From contig NZ_LR593886.1 in assembly GCF_901538265.1 (NCBI RefSeq), positions 1,550,001 to 1,614,000 on the forward strand: 64,000 nucleotides of DNA, written 5' to 3'. The DNA is from Gemmata massiliana. Its GTDB lineage: Bacteria; Planctomycetota; Planctomycetia; Gemmatales; Gemmataceae. Below, piece by piece: positions 55,007 to 63,412 of the stretch. The translations under genes were made by a program, and so were the position numbers. The notes beneath the pieces were generated by a model. It saw only the letters and a list, made by a program, of their open reading frames with translations, was not told the origin of the DNA and did not search any database. Positions within the stretch are counted from its first letter, which is position 1; each line of letters starts with the position of its first letter.

Positions 55007-56467
55007 TTAGCTGATCTTCCACCCGCCGCGGCGCTCGCGGGCGATCATCTTGTTGGCGTCTTCGTCGCCGAAGGTGCTCGTCTTCGGATCCCACGTCAAC
55101 GGCTTGCTCTTGCCCAACCGCAGCGCGATCGTTCCGAGGTGGCAGACGATCACCGAGCCGGCGCCGACTTCCACACCGCAGATGGGGGTTTCGCGCGACT
55201 GCACGCAGTCGAGGAAGTTGCCCATGTGGTTCGTCGGGACCGAGCCGTAGAGCTTTGCTCGGTCGCCGTCCTTGAGCGGCGCGAAGACCGCCTTGTCGCT
55301 CGCGAGCAGCAGTTCGCGGCTGACGAATAGCGTCCCCTTGTCGCCCTTGACCAGCAGCCCGTTCTGGCCGCCGTTCACCCCGTCCTGTTCCTTGCCGGTC
55401 CGGTCCCTCCACTTGGCGCCCTTGGCGTCCGCGAGCCCCGTGGCGGTCGAACCGGCGCCGTGGCTCACTTCCATCTTGGCGCCGGTCGCGTAGGTGTGCG
55501 TCACCTTGAACGTTTCGTGGCAGTTGTACCCGTCGCCCTTCGAGTACGGCTTGGCGCACTCGTTCAGCTCCACCGAGACCGGCCCGCTGCCGTCCATGTT
55601 GAGCATCCACTGGGCGATGTCGATGTGGTGCGCGCCCCAGTCGGTCATCTTCCCGCCGCTGTACTCGTACCACCAGCGGAACTGGTAGTGGCAGTTGGTG
55701 AAGTCCTCGCGCCGGTCCGGGCTCTCGGCCCACCGGTACGGCACCTTCGGCGCCGGCCCGAGCCACATGTCCCAGTCCAGTTCCTTTGGCGCCTCGACTT
55801 CCTTGATTGGCCCGCTACGCGGGTTGCTCCCGACCCGGCACTCGATGCTCTCGACCTTCCCGATGCGCCCGGCGCGGACCAGTTCGGTCGCGAGGCGGAA
55901 CCGGCCCTGCATCTCGCACCGCTGCTGGCTCCCGGTTTGGAGCACGCGCTTCGTTTCGGCCGTCGCCTTCTTCATCGCGAGGGCTTCTTCGATCGTCAGC
56001 GTGAGCGGCTTCTCGCAGTACACGTCCTTGCCGGCCTTCATCGCGGCGATGGCGATGACCGCGTGCCAGTGGTCCGGCGTGGCGACGATGACCGCGTCCA
56101 CGTTCTTGTTGTTTACGAGATCACGGAAGTCGGTGAACCCGCGGACGTCGAACCCGTCGCGCTTGTACTGCGTGACCGCGTGCCCGACGTGGCGCCCGTC
56201 GACGTCGCACACGGCGGTGAAGGTCACCTTGTCCTTGAACTTCTTGGCCTCGTTGTACAGGGCGTTCGAGCGGCGCGGGTTCGGGCCGACCCCGATGACG
56301 CCGATGTTCAGTTTGCCGTTGGCCCCGGTCGGTTTGACGTCTTCGGCGGATCGGGCGGCAGCCCCGAACCGGTCGTGGGCGTACCACTCGGGCAACCCGG
56401 CGAGCATCAGGGCCCCGACCGAGCGGCTCATGAACCCCCGGCGGGAGAGATTTCCGCGGTCCAACAT
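55007..56467 (-). CDS. Gfo/Idh/MocA family oxidoreductase (exported)
   Basis: A 486-aa NAD(P)-dependent oxidoreductase. A Tat-like N-terminus SRRGFMSRSVGALMLAG suggests export. The Rossmann fold is at LNIGVIGVGPNPRRSNALYN (about 50-70), then DAVIVATPDHWHAVIAIAAM and DVYCEKPLTLTIEEAL, the EKP motif of the family. The C-terminal domain has WRWYEYSGGKM-like substrate-binding sequence (FRWWYEYSGGKMTDWGAHHI). Planctomycetes carry dozens of such enzymes, acting on sugars and related alcohols. The ATG at 56467 has AAAGGAACGG upstream. An upstream GTG at 56482 is less likely. Substrate unknown. Confidence 0.92.
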   Translation of the reverse strand: MLDRGNLSRRGFMSRSVGALMLAGLPEWYAHDRFGAAARSAEDVKPTGANGKLNIGVIGVGPNPRRSNALYNEAKKFKDKVTFTAVCDVDGRHVGHAVTQYKRDGFDVRGFTDFRDLVNNKNVDAVIVATPDHWHAVIAIAAMKAGKDVYCEKPLTLTIEEALAMKKATAETKRVLQTGSQQRCEMQGRFRLATELVRAGRIGKVESIECRVGSNPRSGPIKEVEAPKELDWDMWLGPAPKVPYRWAESPDRREDFTNCHYQFRWWYEYSGGKMTDWGAHHIDIAQWMLNMDGSGPVSVELNECAKPYSKGDGYNCHETFKVTHTYATGAKMEVSHGAGSTATGLADAKGAKWRDRTGKEQDGVNGGQNGLLVKGDKGTLFVSRELLLASDKAVFAPLKDGDRAKLYGSVPTNHMGNFLDCVQSRETPICGVEVGAGSVIVCHLGTIALRLGKSKPLTWDPKTSTFGDEDANKMIARERRGGWKIS

Positions 56468-56576
56468 GACCGTTCCTTTCACGAAACGAGCGAGTGCGTG
56501 GGTGGGGAGCGGGAGACGTGTATGATACTACGGCGGGGCCGCGGCCACGCAATCAGAAACCGGAGTGATGTGTGCG

Positions 56577-57500
56577 ATGGCTGACGATTTGTTGGACCGG
56601 TTCTTCGGAAAAGGGGTACCGCGGATCGGCGGGCCGGCGGTCGCGAACCCGCGTTTGACCGATCCCGTCGGGTTGCAGTGCCTCTTCGATATCCCGCTCG
56701 ATCTGCCCGCGGACAAGCTGGCGGTTAGCGTGCGCGAGTACCACCCAGACCTCGCCGACGCCACGGTCGAGATCTATCAGGTTCCACCGGCCGAGAAGCC
56801 GACCCCGCTCGAACCGGTACTCATGGGGCTGATCGCGTGGGGGGCGCACGTCATCAAGCTGGTCGGGTTCGCGAACCCGATGCCCGAGGACATCGTGAGG
56901 GGGTGCGTGCAGCCCGCCCACTTCGACCCGCAGTACAAGGAGATCGCGTACCGCAACCAGGCGCACGTGATGCTGTACTACAACGGGTACGATCAGAACC
57001 CGCTCGAACAGTACGTCGCGCTGGCTGCAATTGCGGGCTCGCTCACGATGCACGGCGCGGTGTTCACGCTGAACGAGACCGCCCGGACCGCGATCCCCGC
57101 GCCCGTGCTGACCCCGCACGAAGAGGACGACGGGAACATGCTCGCGGCCCTGCGCGGGCTACCACTGTTGCTCATTTATTGCGGATTCGTGAAACTCGAA
57201 GTGGACGGTCAACCGGGGGTCTGGATGCGCACCTACGGGTGCCACCGGTTCGGGCTGCCGGACCTCGCGCTGCGCGCGGACAGCCACGAAATGGCGCGCT
57301 TCATATTCGACCTGTTCAACAACGCGCTCGCGTACCTGCGTTCGTCCGGCAAGTCGTTCGCGCCGGGTCACTCGATGCAAGTGGGCGACGACATGTTCCT
57401 GCGCCTCCGCGCCCGGACCACAGACGAGTGGTACCTGGACAGCGAGGGCGAGATGCTCGTCGCCGACCGCGTCGCGGGGAGCGAGCTGTCGGTTTCGTAG
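56577..57500 (+). CDS. DUF4261 domain protein
   Basis: A 307-aa cytoplasmic protein. It matches the DUF4261 family pattern: AHVIKLVGFANPMPEDIVRG, LEQYVALAAIAGSLTMHGAV, PAPVLTPHEEDDGNMLAALR and, near the C-terminus, WMRTYGCHRFGLPDLALR. Function is not known. The ATG at 56577 (MADDLLDRFFGKG) has GGAG 11 nt upstream. An ATG at 56568 is closer but too near the site. It diverges from the oxidoreductase gene and ends before a long hairpin. Confidence 0.8.
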   Translation: MADDLLDRFFGKGVPRIGGPAVANPRLTDPVGLQCLFDIPLDLPADKLAVSVREYHPDLADATVEIYQVPPAEKPTPLEPVLMGLIAWGAHVIKLVGFANPMPEDIVRGCVQPAHFDPQYKEIAYRNQAHVMLYYNGYDQNPLEQYVALAAIAGSLTMHGAVFTLNETARTAIPAPVLTPHEEDDGNMLAALRGLPLLLIYCGFVKLEVDGQPGVWMRTYGCHRFGLPDLALRADSHEMARFIFDLFNNALAYLRSSGKSFAPGHSMQVGDDMFLRLRARTTDEWYLDSEGEMLVADRVAGSELSVS

Positions 57501-57510
57501 AGCGTGGTAT

Positions 57511-57584
57511 TGGCGAACGGCCCGGCGTGAGCCGGTCGGTTGTGTCTACGTAGCACCGGCCGGCTCACGCCGGGCCGTTCGCCA
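57511..57584. repeat. 25-bp palindromic hairpin, possible terminator or interspersed repeat
   Basis: Perfect 25-bp inverted repeat, TGGCGAACGGCCCGGCGTGA onward at 57511-57535 and its complement at 57560-57584, loop 24 nt. It lies 10 nt past the DUF4261 stop. It may terminate that gene, or be a copy of a dispersed palindrome. Both are inferred. Confidence 0.75.
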
Positions 57585-57760
57585 GTACCCGGATTTCCGC
57601 GAAACAAATCCTCATCTTCGTTGAATATGTAAGACGGGTCGCCGAATAGCACCTCACTCGACTCCCGCCTGCGGCCCCACACAAGTAACGGGCCGGAGGC
57701 GGGAGGCCGGCTTTTTGTCTACAATCGCCCCGTCGTCGTTCCTCAACTCCGGAGTAACGC

Positions 57761-59704
57761 ATGTTCCGCTTCGCATTCTTCGCGGGAGTGTTCGCCATGA
57801 CGCCCCTAGTCGCCTCGGCCGAGGCGCCGCCGCTCATCCCGCGCGACGTGTTGTTCGGCAACCCGGACAAGGCCGGTCCGCAAATCTCCCCGGACGGGAA
57901 GCACATCGCGTACCTCGCCCCGGACGAGAAGAACGTGCTCCAGGTGTGGGTACGAACCACTGCACTGCCGGCGGGCAAAGCGAACGACAAGAAGGTGACC
58001 AGCGACGAGAAGCGGGGCATCCGCCAGTATTTCTGGGCACACGACGGCAAACACCTGCTGTACCTCCAGGACGCGGGCGGGGACGAGAACTTCCACCTGT
58101 TCGCGGCGGAACTCGGGACCGGGAAGACACGCGACCTCACGCCGTTTACGGGCGTCCGCGTGCAGGGCGTCGAACTCGACGAGAAGCACCCGGACACGCT
58201 CCTCGTGGGCATGAACAAGCGGAACAAGGCCGCGTTCGACATGCACCGCGTCACCATTTCGACCGGCGAGGAGAAGATCGACACCGAGAACCCCGGCCTC
58301 GTGATGAGCTGGACCACGGACAAGGATTTCGTCATTCGTGCCGCGACCGCCGTGAACGCGAAGACCGGCGGGTACGACCTGATGGTGCGCGAGAAGCCCG
58401 GCGCGGAGTGGAAGACGATCAAACAGTGGACGAACGAGGAGCAGGGGCAGGCCGCCGGGTTCGGCGCGGACGTGAACACGCTCTACGTCATCGGTAACGA
58501 CAGCACGGACACGCTCCGGCTCACCAAGTTCGATCTCGCGACCAGTAAGGAAGAGGTGATCGCGGAGGACAAAGAATACGACGTAAGCGGGGCGATGATT
58601 GACGACAAAAAGCGCATCCCGCTCGCCGTGTCGTTCACGAAGGCCCGGACCGAGTGGAAGGTGCTCGACGACAGCGTGAAGGACGACTTCGCCGCGCTCG
58701 CGAAGATCCGGCGCGGCGACTTCAGCGTGACGAGCAAGACCACGGACGACACGCTGTGGATCGTCGCCTACGTCACCGACGACGGCCCGGTGTCGTACTA
58801 CCTCTACCACCGCGACACGAAAAAGGCGGACTTCCTGTTCTTCAACAACTCGAAGCTGGAGAACACGAAGCTCGCGCAGATGGAGCCGATCCAGTACAAG
58901 GCGAAGGACGGGCTGGTCGTTCACGGCTACCTGACGAAGCCAGTCGGCGTCGAAGCGAAGGATCTGCCGACGGTACTCCTCGTTCACGGCGGCCCGTGGG
59001 CGCGCGACTCGTGGGGCTTCAGCCCGCTAACGCAGTTCCTCGCGAACCGCGGCTACGCGGTCCTTCAGGTGAATTTCCGCGGCAGCACCGGCTACGGCAA
59101 GAAGTTTCTGAACGCCGGCAACAGGGAATGGGCCGGGAAGATGCACCAGGACTTGATCGACGCGAAGGAGTGGATCGTCAAGCAGGGCGTCGCGGACCCG
59201 AAGAAGGTTGCGATCATGGGCGGCAGTTACGGCGGCTACGCGACGCTCGTCGGCCTCACGTTCACGCCGGACGAGTTTGCGTGCGGGGTGGATATTGTCG
59301 GCCCCAGCAACATCGTCACGCTGCTGAAGACGGTCCCGCCGTACTGGGCACCCGCGAAGGCTCTGTTCGCCAAGCGCGTCGGTGATCTGGAGAAGGAAGA
59401 GGAGTTCCTGAAGGAGCGCTCGCCGCTCTCGAAGGTGAATTACATCACCAAGCCGCTCCTGATCGGCCAGGGGAAGAACGACCCGCGTGTGAAGGTGGCG
59501 GAGAGCGACCAGATCGTCGACGCGATGCGGAAGAACGGCAAACCGGTGGAATACGTGCTGTACCCGGACGAGGGCCACGGGTTCCAGCGCCCGGAGAACC
59601 GGCTGCACTTCTTCGCGATCACGGAGCAGTTCCTCGCCAAGCACCTCGGCGGCCGCGCCGAAGCCGTCGGCGAAATCAAGGGGCATTCCGGCGAGATCAA
59701 GTAG
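57761..59704 (+). CDS. S9 family prolyl-oligopeptidase-like peptidase (secreted)
   Basis: A 647-aa exported serine peptidase. A signal peptide (MFRFAFFAGVFAMTPLVAS) is followed by a WD/propeller-like N-domain (QISPDGKHIAYLAPDEKN, FWAHDGKHLLYLQDAGGDEN). From about 380 the alpha/beta-hydrolase domain has PTVLLVHGGPWARDSWGFSP, the nucleophile Ser489 in MGGSYGGYA, Asp in GKNDPRV and His606 in DEGHGFQRPENR. This is the catalytic triad of the S9 family, with acylaminoacyl-peptidase-like features. The ATG at 57761 has GGAG 6 nt upstream. Confidence 0.95.
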   Translation: MFRFAFFAGVFAMTPLVASAEAPPLIPRDVLFGNPDKAGPQISPDGKHIAYLAPDEKNVLQVWVRTTALPAGKANDKKVTSDEKRGIRQYFWAHDGKHLLYLQDAGGDENFHLFAAELGTGKTRDLTPFTGVRVQGVELDEKHPDTLLVGMNKRNKAAFDMHRVTISTGEEKIDTENPGLVMSWTTDKDFVIRAATAVNAKTGGYDLMVREKPGAEWKTIKQWTNEEQGQAAGFGADVNTLYVIGNDSTDTLRLTKFDLATSKEEVIAEDKEYDVSGAMIDDKKRIPLAVSFTKARTEWKVLDDSVKDDFAALAKIRRGDFSVTSKTTDDTLWIVAYVTDDGPVSYYLYHRDTKKADFLFFNNSKLENTKLAQMEPIQYKAKDGLVVHGYLTKPVGVEAKDLPTVLLVHGGPWARDSWGFSPLTQFLANRGYAVLQVNFRGSTGYGKKFLNAGNREWAGKMHQDLIDAKEWIVKQGVADPKKVAIMGGSYGGYATLVGLTFTPDEFACGVDIVGPSNIVTLLKTVPPYWAPAKALFAKRVGDLEKEEEFLKERSPLSKVNYITKPLLIGQGKNDPRVKVAESDQIVDAMRKNGKPVEYVLYPDEGHGFQRPENRLHFFAITEQFLAKHLGGRAEAVGEIKGHSGEIK

Positions 59705-59722
59705 GGGAGGGCAGAGGAGGGG

Positions 59723-59759
59723 ATGGTACCGGCGCATAGTTCTGTGCGCCGTGTACCAT
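59723..59759. terminator. Hairpin between convergent genes
   Basis: Imperfect stem with one bulge (ATGGTACCGGCGCA paired with TGCGCCGTGTACCAT), just before the dCTP deaminase stop and after the S9 peptidase gene. Confidence 0.6.
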
Positions 59760-60344
59760 TCACGAGTGAGTTGGCGGTCCCTGTGTACGAAATTGCCCTT
59801 GGTAGCCCATTTCCGGGACACCGTGTACCTCTTCAAAGATTAATTGGCATATCGGCATGCCCTTCGTCAATCGCACTCGGAGGCTTCCAGCATTCCAGAT
59901 TTCTAAGCGAATTGGACTGCCAGGTGGAGCGGAGCCAAACCCAGGGTGAATCGTAGGGGCAGTGACGTGCACACCAACGCCAATGCGTGCGTGGCTGCTT
60001 TTGCCTTCCACCCGCGCGCCAATTCTCGATTCATGTGGCAATCGCAGACGCTCAATAGTCCAACCAAGAACGAATGCTCTTGGTTCAAGAACAAATCCAC
60101 TTGAGCAATCGACTGCTGCTGTATGCTGCGCAATTAATGTATTTGAGTTGTAATTTGGACCCGTTGGGTCCACGATGTCATTTCCGGTTGGTGAATTTAA
60201 CGGCCCCCAAACTCGTAGTTCGCCATCCAAAAGTAAATCTACCGTAGTGGATGACCAGCGAGGGCTGTCAGGGCCAGGACAAGGAGTGAGGGTAATCGCT
60301 CCTCGACCAATCGCGAGGCGAATCTCACGGTCAGATAAAATCAT
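59760..60344 (-). CDS. dCTP deaminase-family protein
   Basis: A 194-aa trimeric dUTPase-fold protein. ILSDREIRLAIGRGAITLTP opens it, FVLEPRAFVLGWTIERLRL and ARVEGKSSHARIGVGVHVTA hold the signature region with the conserved Glu-Gly-Lys-Ser-Ser, then APTIHPGFGSAPPGSP. It deaminates dCTP to dUTP if active. Local GC is clearly lower than in the neighbouring genes. It shares ATGA with the end of the small gene upstream (4-nt overlap), so the two form an operon. Some dCTP deaminases deplete nucleotides as anti-phage defence. That use is possible but unproven. Confidence 0.88.
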   Translation of the reverse strand: MILSDREIRLAIGRGAITLTPCPGPDSPRWSSTTVDLLLDGELRVWGPLNSPTGNDIVDPTGPNYNSNTLIAQHTAAVDCSSGFVLEPRAFVLGWTIERLRLPHESRIGARVEGKSSHARIGVGVHVTAPTIHPGFGSAPPGSPIRLEIWNAGSLRVRLTKGMPICQLIFEEVHGVPEMGYQGQFRTQGPPTHS

Positions 60345-60613
60345 GATACCGTCTCAAGTGACTGGACGTCCGCTAATCGTACCCATAATCGGGTAGTGCC
60401 TGAGTCAGCTTCGTCGGGCAATTCAACGAATGCGGCATTCTTTGTTTCATCTTGGTATATGAGTCGAACTGGAAGCAAGTGATTTCCGTTCACGCGAGCG
60501 AGTATTCCACGGTCGACCGGTAGAAATTCCTTTCGACCGGTGTAATCGCGCACCGCGACCGTCGCTTCCGCTGGGCGAAGTCCATCAGTTATTTCGCAAA
60601 TGATATGTACCAT
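60341..60613 (-). CDS. Small protein coupled to dCTP deaminase
   Basis: A 90-aa protein starting at ATG 60613 (MVHIICEITDGLRPAEATVA) with GAGGG 9 nt upstream. Its stop overlaps the deaminase start (ATGA). It looks beta-rich (VAVRDYTGRKEFLPVDRGIL, RLWVRLADVQSLE). No family recognised. GC is low here (23 of 60 bases in the 60601-60660 block). It could regulate or accompany the deaminase. Confidence 0.75.
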   Translation of the reverse strand: MVHIICEITDGLRPAEATVAVRDYTGRKEFLPVDRGILARVNGNHLLPVRLIYQDETKNAAFVELPDEADSGTTRLWVRLADVQSLETVS

Positions 60614-61038
60614 AGCTTCAATCCCTCGTTTTGTGAACGAATTGCCAGTATACACTTGTTGGTATTGATGGCAAGCCGGGAGGTTTTCCTGTTTTAGAAC
60701 TCTCCTTCATCTCATCATTCCTGATTTACCCAAGTATTCCAATCTTCCGGGAGTGTGCATGTTTCCTGTTTTGTGAAATAGGTGCCGAGGAATTTGCTTG
60801 TAGCTCCTGCAAGGTCAGGCGCGATTGGAGCGAGTGGCGAATTTATCGAAAATACTGTTTGGATTGCTTAAGAAATTTGGCGAGTACGTTTGCCCCTTAA
60901 CGAACCACGCTTCGCATGCTCCCAAAGGCAGGACTTGCGCGCATTCTGTAATGTCGTGTCAGTGAGGTTAGGTTTGGTGTTGTGAATCTGTGGACCGAGT
61001 GTTCGCACTCGTATCGCCCGCGCCCGTATCATGCCTCT
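60614..61038. other. Lower-GC intergenic region with a start-less open frame
   Basis: 425 bp. On the minus strand 60715-60867 is open (SPLAPIAPDLAGATSKFLGT, then YFTKQETCTLPEDWNTWVNQ) and looks protein-like but has no ATG, GTG or TTG. It may be a remnant of a gene upstream of the small protein. Nothing else seen. Confidence 0.4.
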
Positions 61039-61920
61039 ATGTTCGCACACCTCCGCACACTTCGGCTCGCCGCGTGGCTCGGCTGGCAGCTCGAAACGAA
61101 TTGGACCAGCCCGCTGCTGTTCGCGGTCTACATGTTCGTGAAGCCCGTGTGCGGGTCGCTCATGCTCGTGGGTATGTTCTTCGCCGCGGACCAGGCCGCA
61201 GTCGGTGTCGGGCGCGCCCGCATTTCGCCGCAGTTTCTGCCGTACATGTACGTTTCCAATGCGTGTTATGGCTTGGTCGGCACGGTGATGTTCGGGCTGA
61301 GTTACGCGGTGGTGCGCGACCGCGAACACTACCGCATGCTGAAGTACGTCTACATCAGTCCGGCGCAGTTCCAGACGTACTTCCTCGGGCGCGGGGCGTC
61401 GCGTGCGCTGGAAGGCATCGTGGGCGGCGTACTGAGCCTCACCACGGGGCTGATCCTGTTCGCGCAAGTGCGGGACTCGGTCGCCGTCGACGTGCCGTGG
61501 TTGCTCGTCTACCTGGCCATCGGTGCGATGATGCTCTGGGCGTGCGGGATGCTGCTCGCCGCGGCGTGCCTGAACATGTCGCGGAACGGGATGTTCCTGA
61601 GCGAAGGGATCGCGGGGCTGGTGTACCTGCTGAGCGGCGTGGTGTTCCCGCTCTCGGTGTTCCAGGGGAGTATGGCGTGGGTCCAGTGGGTGAGCCTGAG
61701 CCTACCGACGACGTACTGGCTCGAAGGGATGCGCCGCGCGCTGATGGGCGAAGTGCCCGAGAAGCTCCGCGGGCCGCTCTCGAGCTGGTCGAATGCGGAA
61801 CTCGCACTCACGCTTTTCGCAACGACCGCGGCACTGGTGGTCGCGGCTCAACTCTTCTGGCGCTGGAGCGAGCGCCGCGCCTGGCGCCTGGGCAAGCTCG
61901 AAGAGAACGCGGGCGTGTGA
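61039..61920 (+). CDS. ABC-2 type transporter permease
   Basis: A 293-aa membrane protein with about six helices (LLFAVYMFVKPVCGSLMLVG, FLPYMYVSNACYGLVGTVMF, VPWLLVYLAIGAMMLWACGM, GIAGLVYLLSGVVFPLSVFQ, ALTLFATTAALVVAAQLFW). The VVFPLSVFQGSMAWVQWVSL region and the preceding NGMFLSEGIAG match ABC-2 permeases. An ATPase partner would be needed but is not in the window. The ATG at 61039 is used. Frames to 60982 only add a Cys/His-rich non-membrane prefix. The stop overlaps the next gene by one base (TGATG). Confidence 0.85.
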   Translation: MFAHLRTLRLAAWLGWQLETNWTSPLLFAVYMFVKPVCGSLMLVGMFFAADQAAVGVGRARISPQFLPYMYVSNACYGLVGTVMFGLSYAVVRDREHYRMLKYVYISPAQFQTYFLGRGASRALEGIVGGVLSLTTGLILFAQVRDSVAVDVPWLLVYLAIGAMMLWACGMLLAAACLNMSRNGMFLSEGIAGLVYLLSGVVFPLSVFQGSMAWVQWVSLSLPTTYWLEGMRRALMGEVPEKLRGPLSSWSNAELALTLFATTAALVVAAQLFWRWSERRAWRLGKLEENAGV

Positions 61921-62105
61921 TGGCTAAAAGCAGATCTGGATATTCTGAATCGATGAGAACTAGAATTCCACACGATCATCTGGCGGCATTGGGTTTTGCG
62001 GGGGTTCTAGTGGGCGTAGTGTTTCCATTCGATGTCCGTGCGGGACTGATTGCATTGGGTATCTGGATTGTCTTTACAATTGTCTTGTTTAGTAGATGTA
62101 GATGA
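61920..62105 (+). CDS. Small two-helix membrane protein
   Basis: A 61-aa protein starting at ATG 61920, overlapping the permease stop (TGATG). A short charged N-terminus (MAKSRSGYSESMRTRIP) is followed by two hydrophobic runs (LAALGFAGVLVGVVFPF, GLIALGIWIVFTIVLFS). Coupling suggests it belongs with the permease. Codon use here is more AT-rich. No family named. Moderately sure it is real. Confidence 0.65.
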   Translation: MAKSRSGYSESMRTRIPHDHLAALGFAGVLVGVVFPFDVRAGLIALGIWIVFTIVLFSRCR

Positions 62106-62287
62106 CTGTTTGGATTTTAAGGCGTGCGTGGTTCCGGTGCTTAGTGGAACAGGGGCACTGGTTTAGCGTTTTTCATGTCTGCTCGGGACTCCGAATCACC
62201 TCACACCATTATCATTTGCACGCGGTTCAGCGCGACGGATATCTTGGGTGTGGTTACGCGCTTCTCACAACTTTGAGGATCGCACTC

Positions 62288-63004
62288 ATGCGGAAGCTCC
62301 TCCCCCTCGCGGCCGTTCTGATTGCACTGACGAGCACGCGGGCCGACGAAAAGATCAGCGCGCCCGTTCCCAAGGCCCCGCCACCGCCCTCGATCGAGGG
62401 CAAGTACACGCTCGTGGCGACGTACAACGGGGCCGTTGCTGTGAGAGAGAAGGGCGGGTTCGGTGGCGGCCCTGGCGGTGGTGGCCCCGGCGGTGTCGCC
62501 GAAGTCGGCGGTTTCGCGCCCTCCCGGACGACTCTCGTGCGTGGGGAAACGGTCATTTCCCGAACCGAGATCGTGATTGAGCCGCGCACAGTGACCGGCA
62601 TGCCCACCACGATGGAATACACGCTCGATCCGACGAAGTCGCCCATCGCGATCGACGTCGAAATCGTTCCCGTGCGCGGGAAGAAAACGCGGGGGCTGGG
62701 CGTCGTTGAGATCACCAACAACCGGGTCGTGATCGCGCTGGCCAAGGAAGGGGCCGACCGGCCCAAGTCAGTGGAAGAAGCCGAAGGCGTGACGGTGTAC
62801 TACTTCCAGAAGGCGCCGCCCCCGCCGCGAACCGAATTCCGGATCGTCGCGCTGACCGTCGGGAAGGAAGAGGAGGCCGAGAAAGAACTGAACCGCCTCG
62901 CGAAAGAGGGGTACGAACTCGTGTCCACGACAAACCCGACCGCTCCCGACGCCAAGGCGTCCGTCACGACGGTTCACTTCATTCTCAAGCGCGTCGTGAA
63001 GTAA
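62288..63004 (+). CDS. Secreted protein with Gly-rich stretch and DUF4177-like C-terminus
   Basis: A 238-aa exported protein. Signal peptide MRKLLPLAAVLIALTSTRA, a Pro-rich segment, then a Gly-rich stretch (GGFGGGPGGGGPGG). The middle (MEYTLDPTKSPIAIDVEIVP) resembles TIGR03067-type planctomycete domains. The C-terminus (KELNRLAKEGYELVSTTNPT) resembles DUF4177. Function unknown. The ATG at 62288 begins the signal peptide. The frame extends to 62102 without features. Confidence 0.78.
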   Translation: MRKLLPLAAVLIALTSTRADEKISAPVPKAPPPPSIEGKYTLVATYNGAVAVREKGGFGGGPGGGGPGGVAEVGGFAPSRTTLVRGETVISRTEIVIEPRTVTGMPTTMEYTLDPTKSPIAIDVEIVPVRGKKTRGLGVVEITNNRVVIALAKEGADRPKSVEEAEGVTVYYFQKAPPPPRTEFRIVALTVGKEEEAEKELNRLAKEGYELVSTTNPTAPDAKASVTTVHFILKRVVK

Positions 63005-63050
63005 CGGGGGCAACCGTCCCACTGCGCTCGCGCCGCGAACGGAGCGGGCG

Positions 63051-63290
63051 CTACTCGTCTCGGTCGCCTTTCTTGTCTTCGTTGTCCGCGCCCTTCTTCT
63101 TCCGCGTGCTGTCGTTATCGAGTTTGTTCAGCGTGTCGGAGCGGTAGCGCCCGAGGTTTTCTTCGGCGTGCGCGGCCTCGTCCGGGTTGTCCGCGAGGTT
63201 CTTCTTCAGCTCCGCGCGGCGGTGCTTGTTCCCGCGCTTCTTGAGTGCCCGCTTGAGGTCGCGGAGCATCCGTTTATCGGGATCTGGCAC
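63051..63290 (-). CDS. Small highly charged protein
   Basis: A 79-aa Lys/Arg/Asp/Glu-rich protein (LRDLKRALKKRGNKHRRAEL, AEENLGRYRSDTLNKLDNDS) with a very polar C-terminal tail. The GTG at 63290 has GGAGG 8 nt upstream. The frame extends to 63344 without such a site. No family recognised. It may be a small nucleic-acid-binding or ribosome-associated protein, but that is a guess. Confidence 0.7.
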   Translation of the reverse strand: MPDPDKRMLRDLKRALKKRGNKHRRAELKKNLADNPDEAAHAEENLGRYRSDTLNKLDNDSTRKKKGADNEDKKGDRDE

Positions 63291-63412
63291 GGCACCAACC
63301 TCCGGTTCGCAAGGGGACAACCCGCTCAACCCAAACACGCGCACTCAACACTTCACGTGACCCACATGTGGAGGAACTTGAAACTCGCGGCCCGAAGCGC
63401 GAAACTTGCCGC

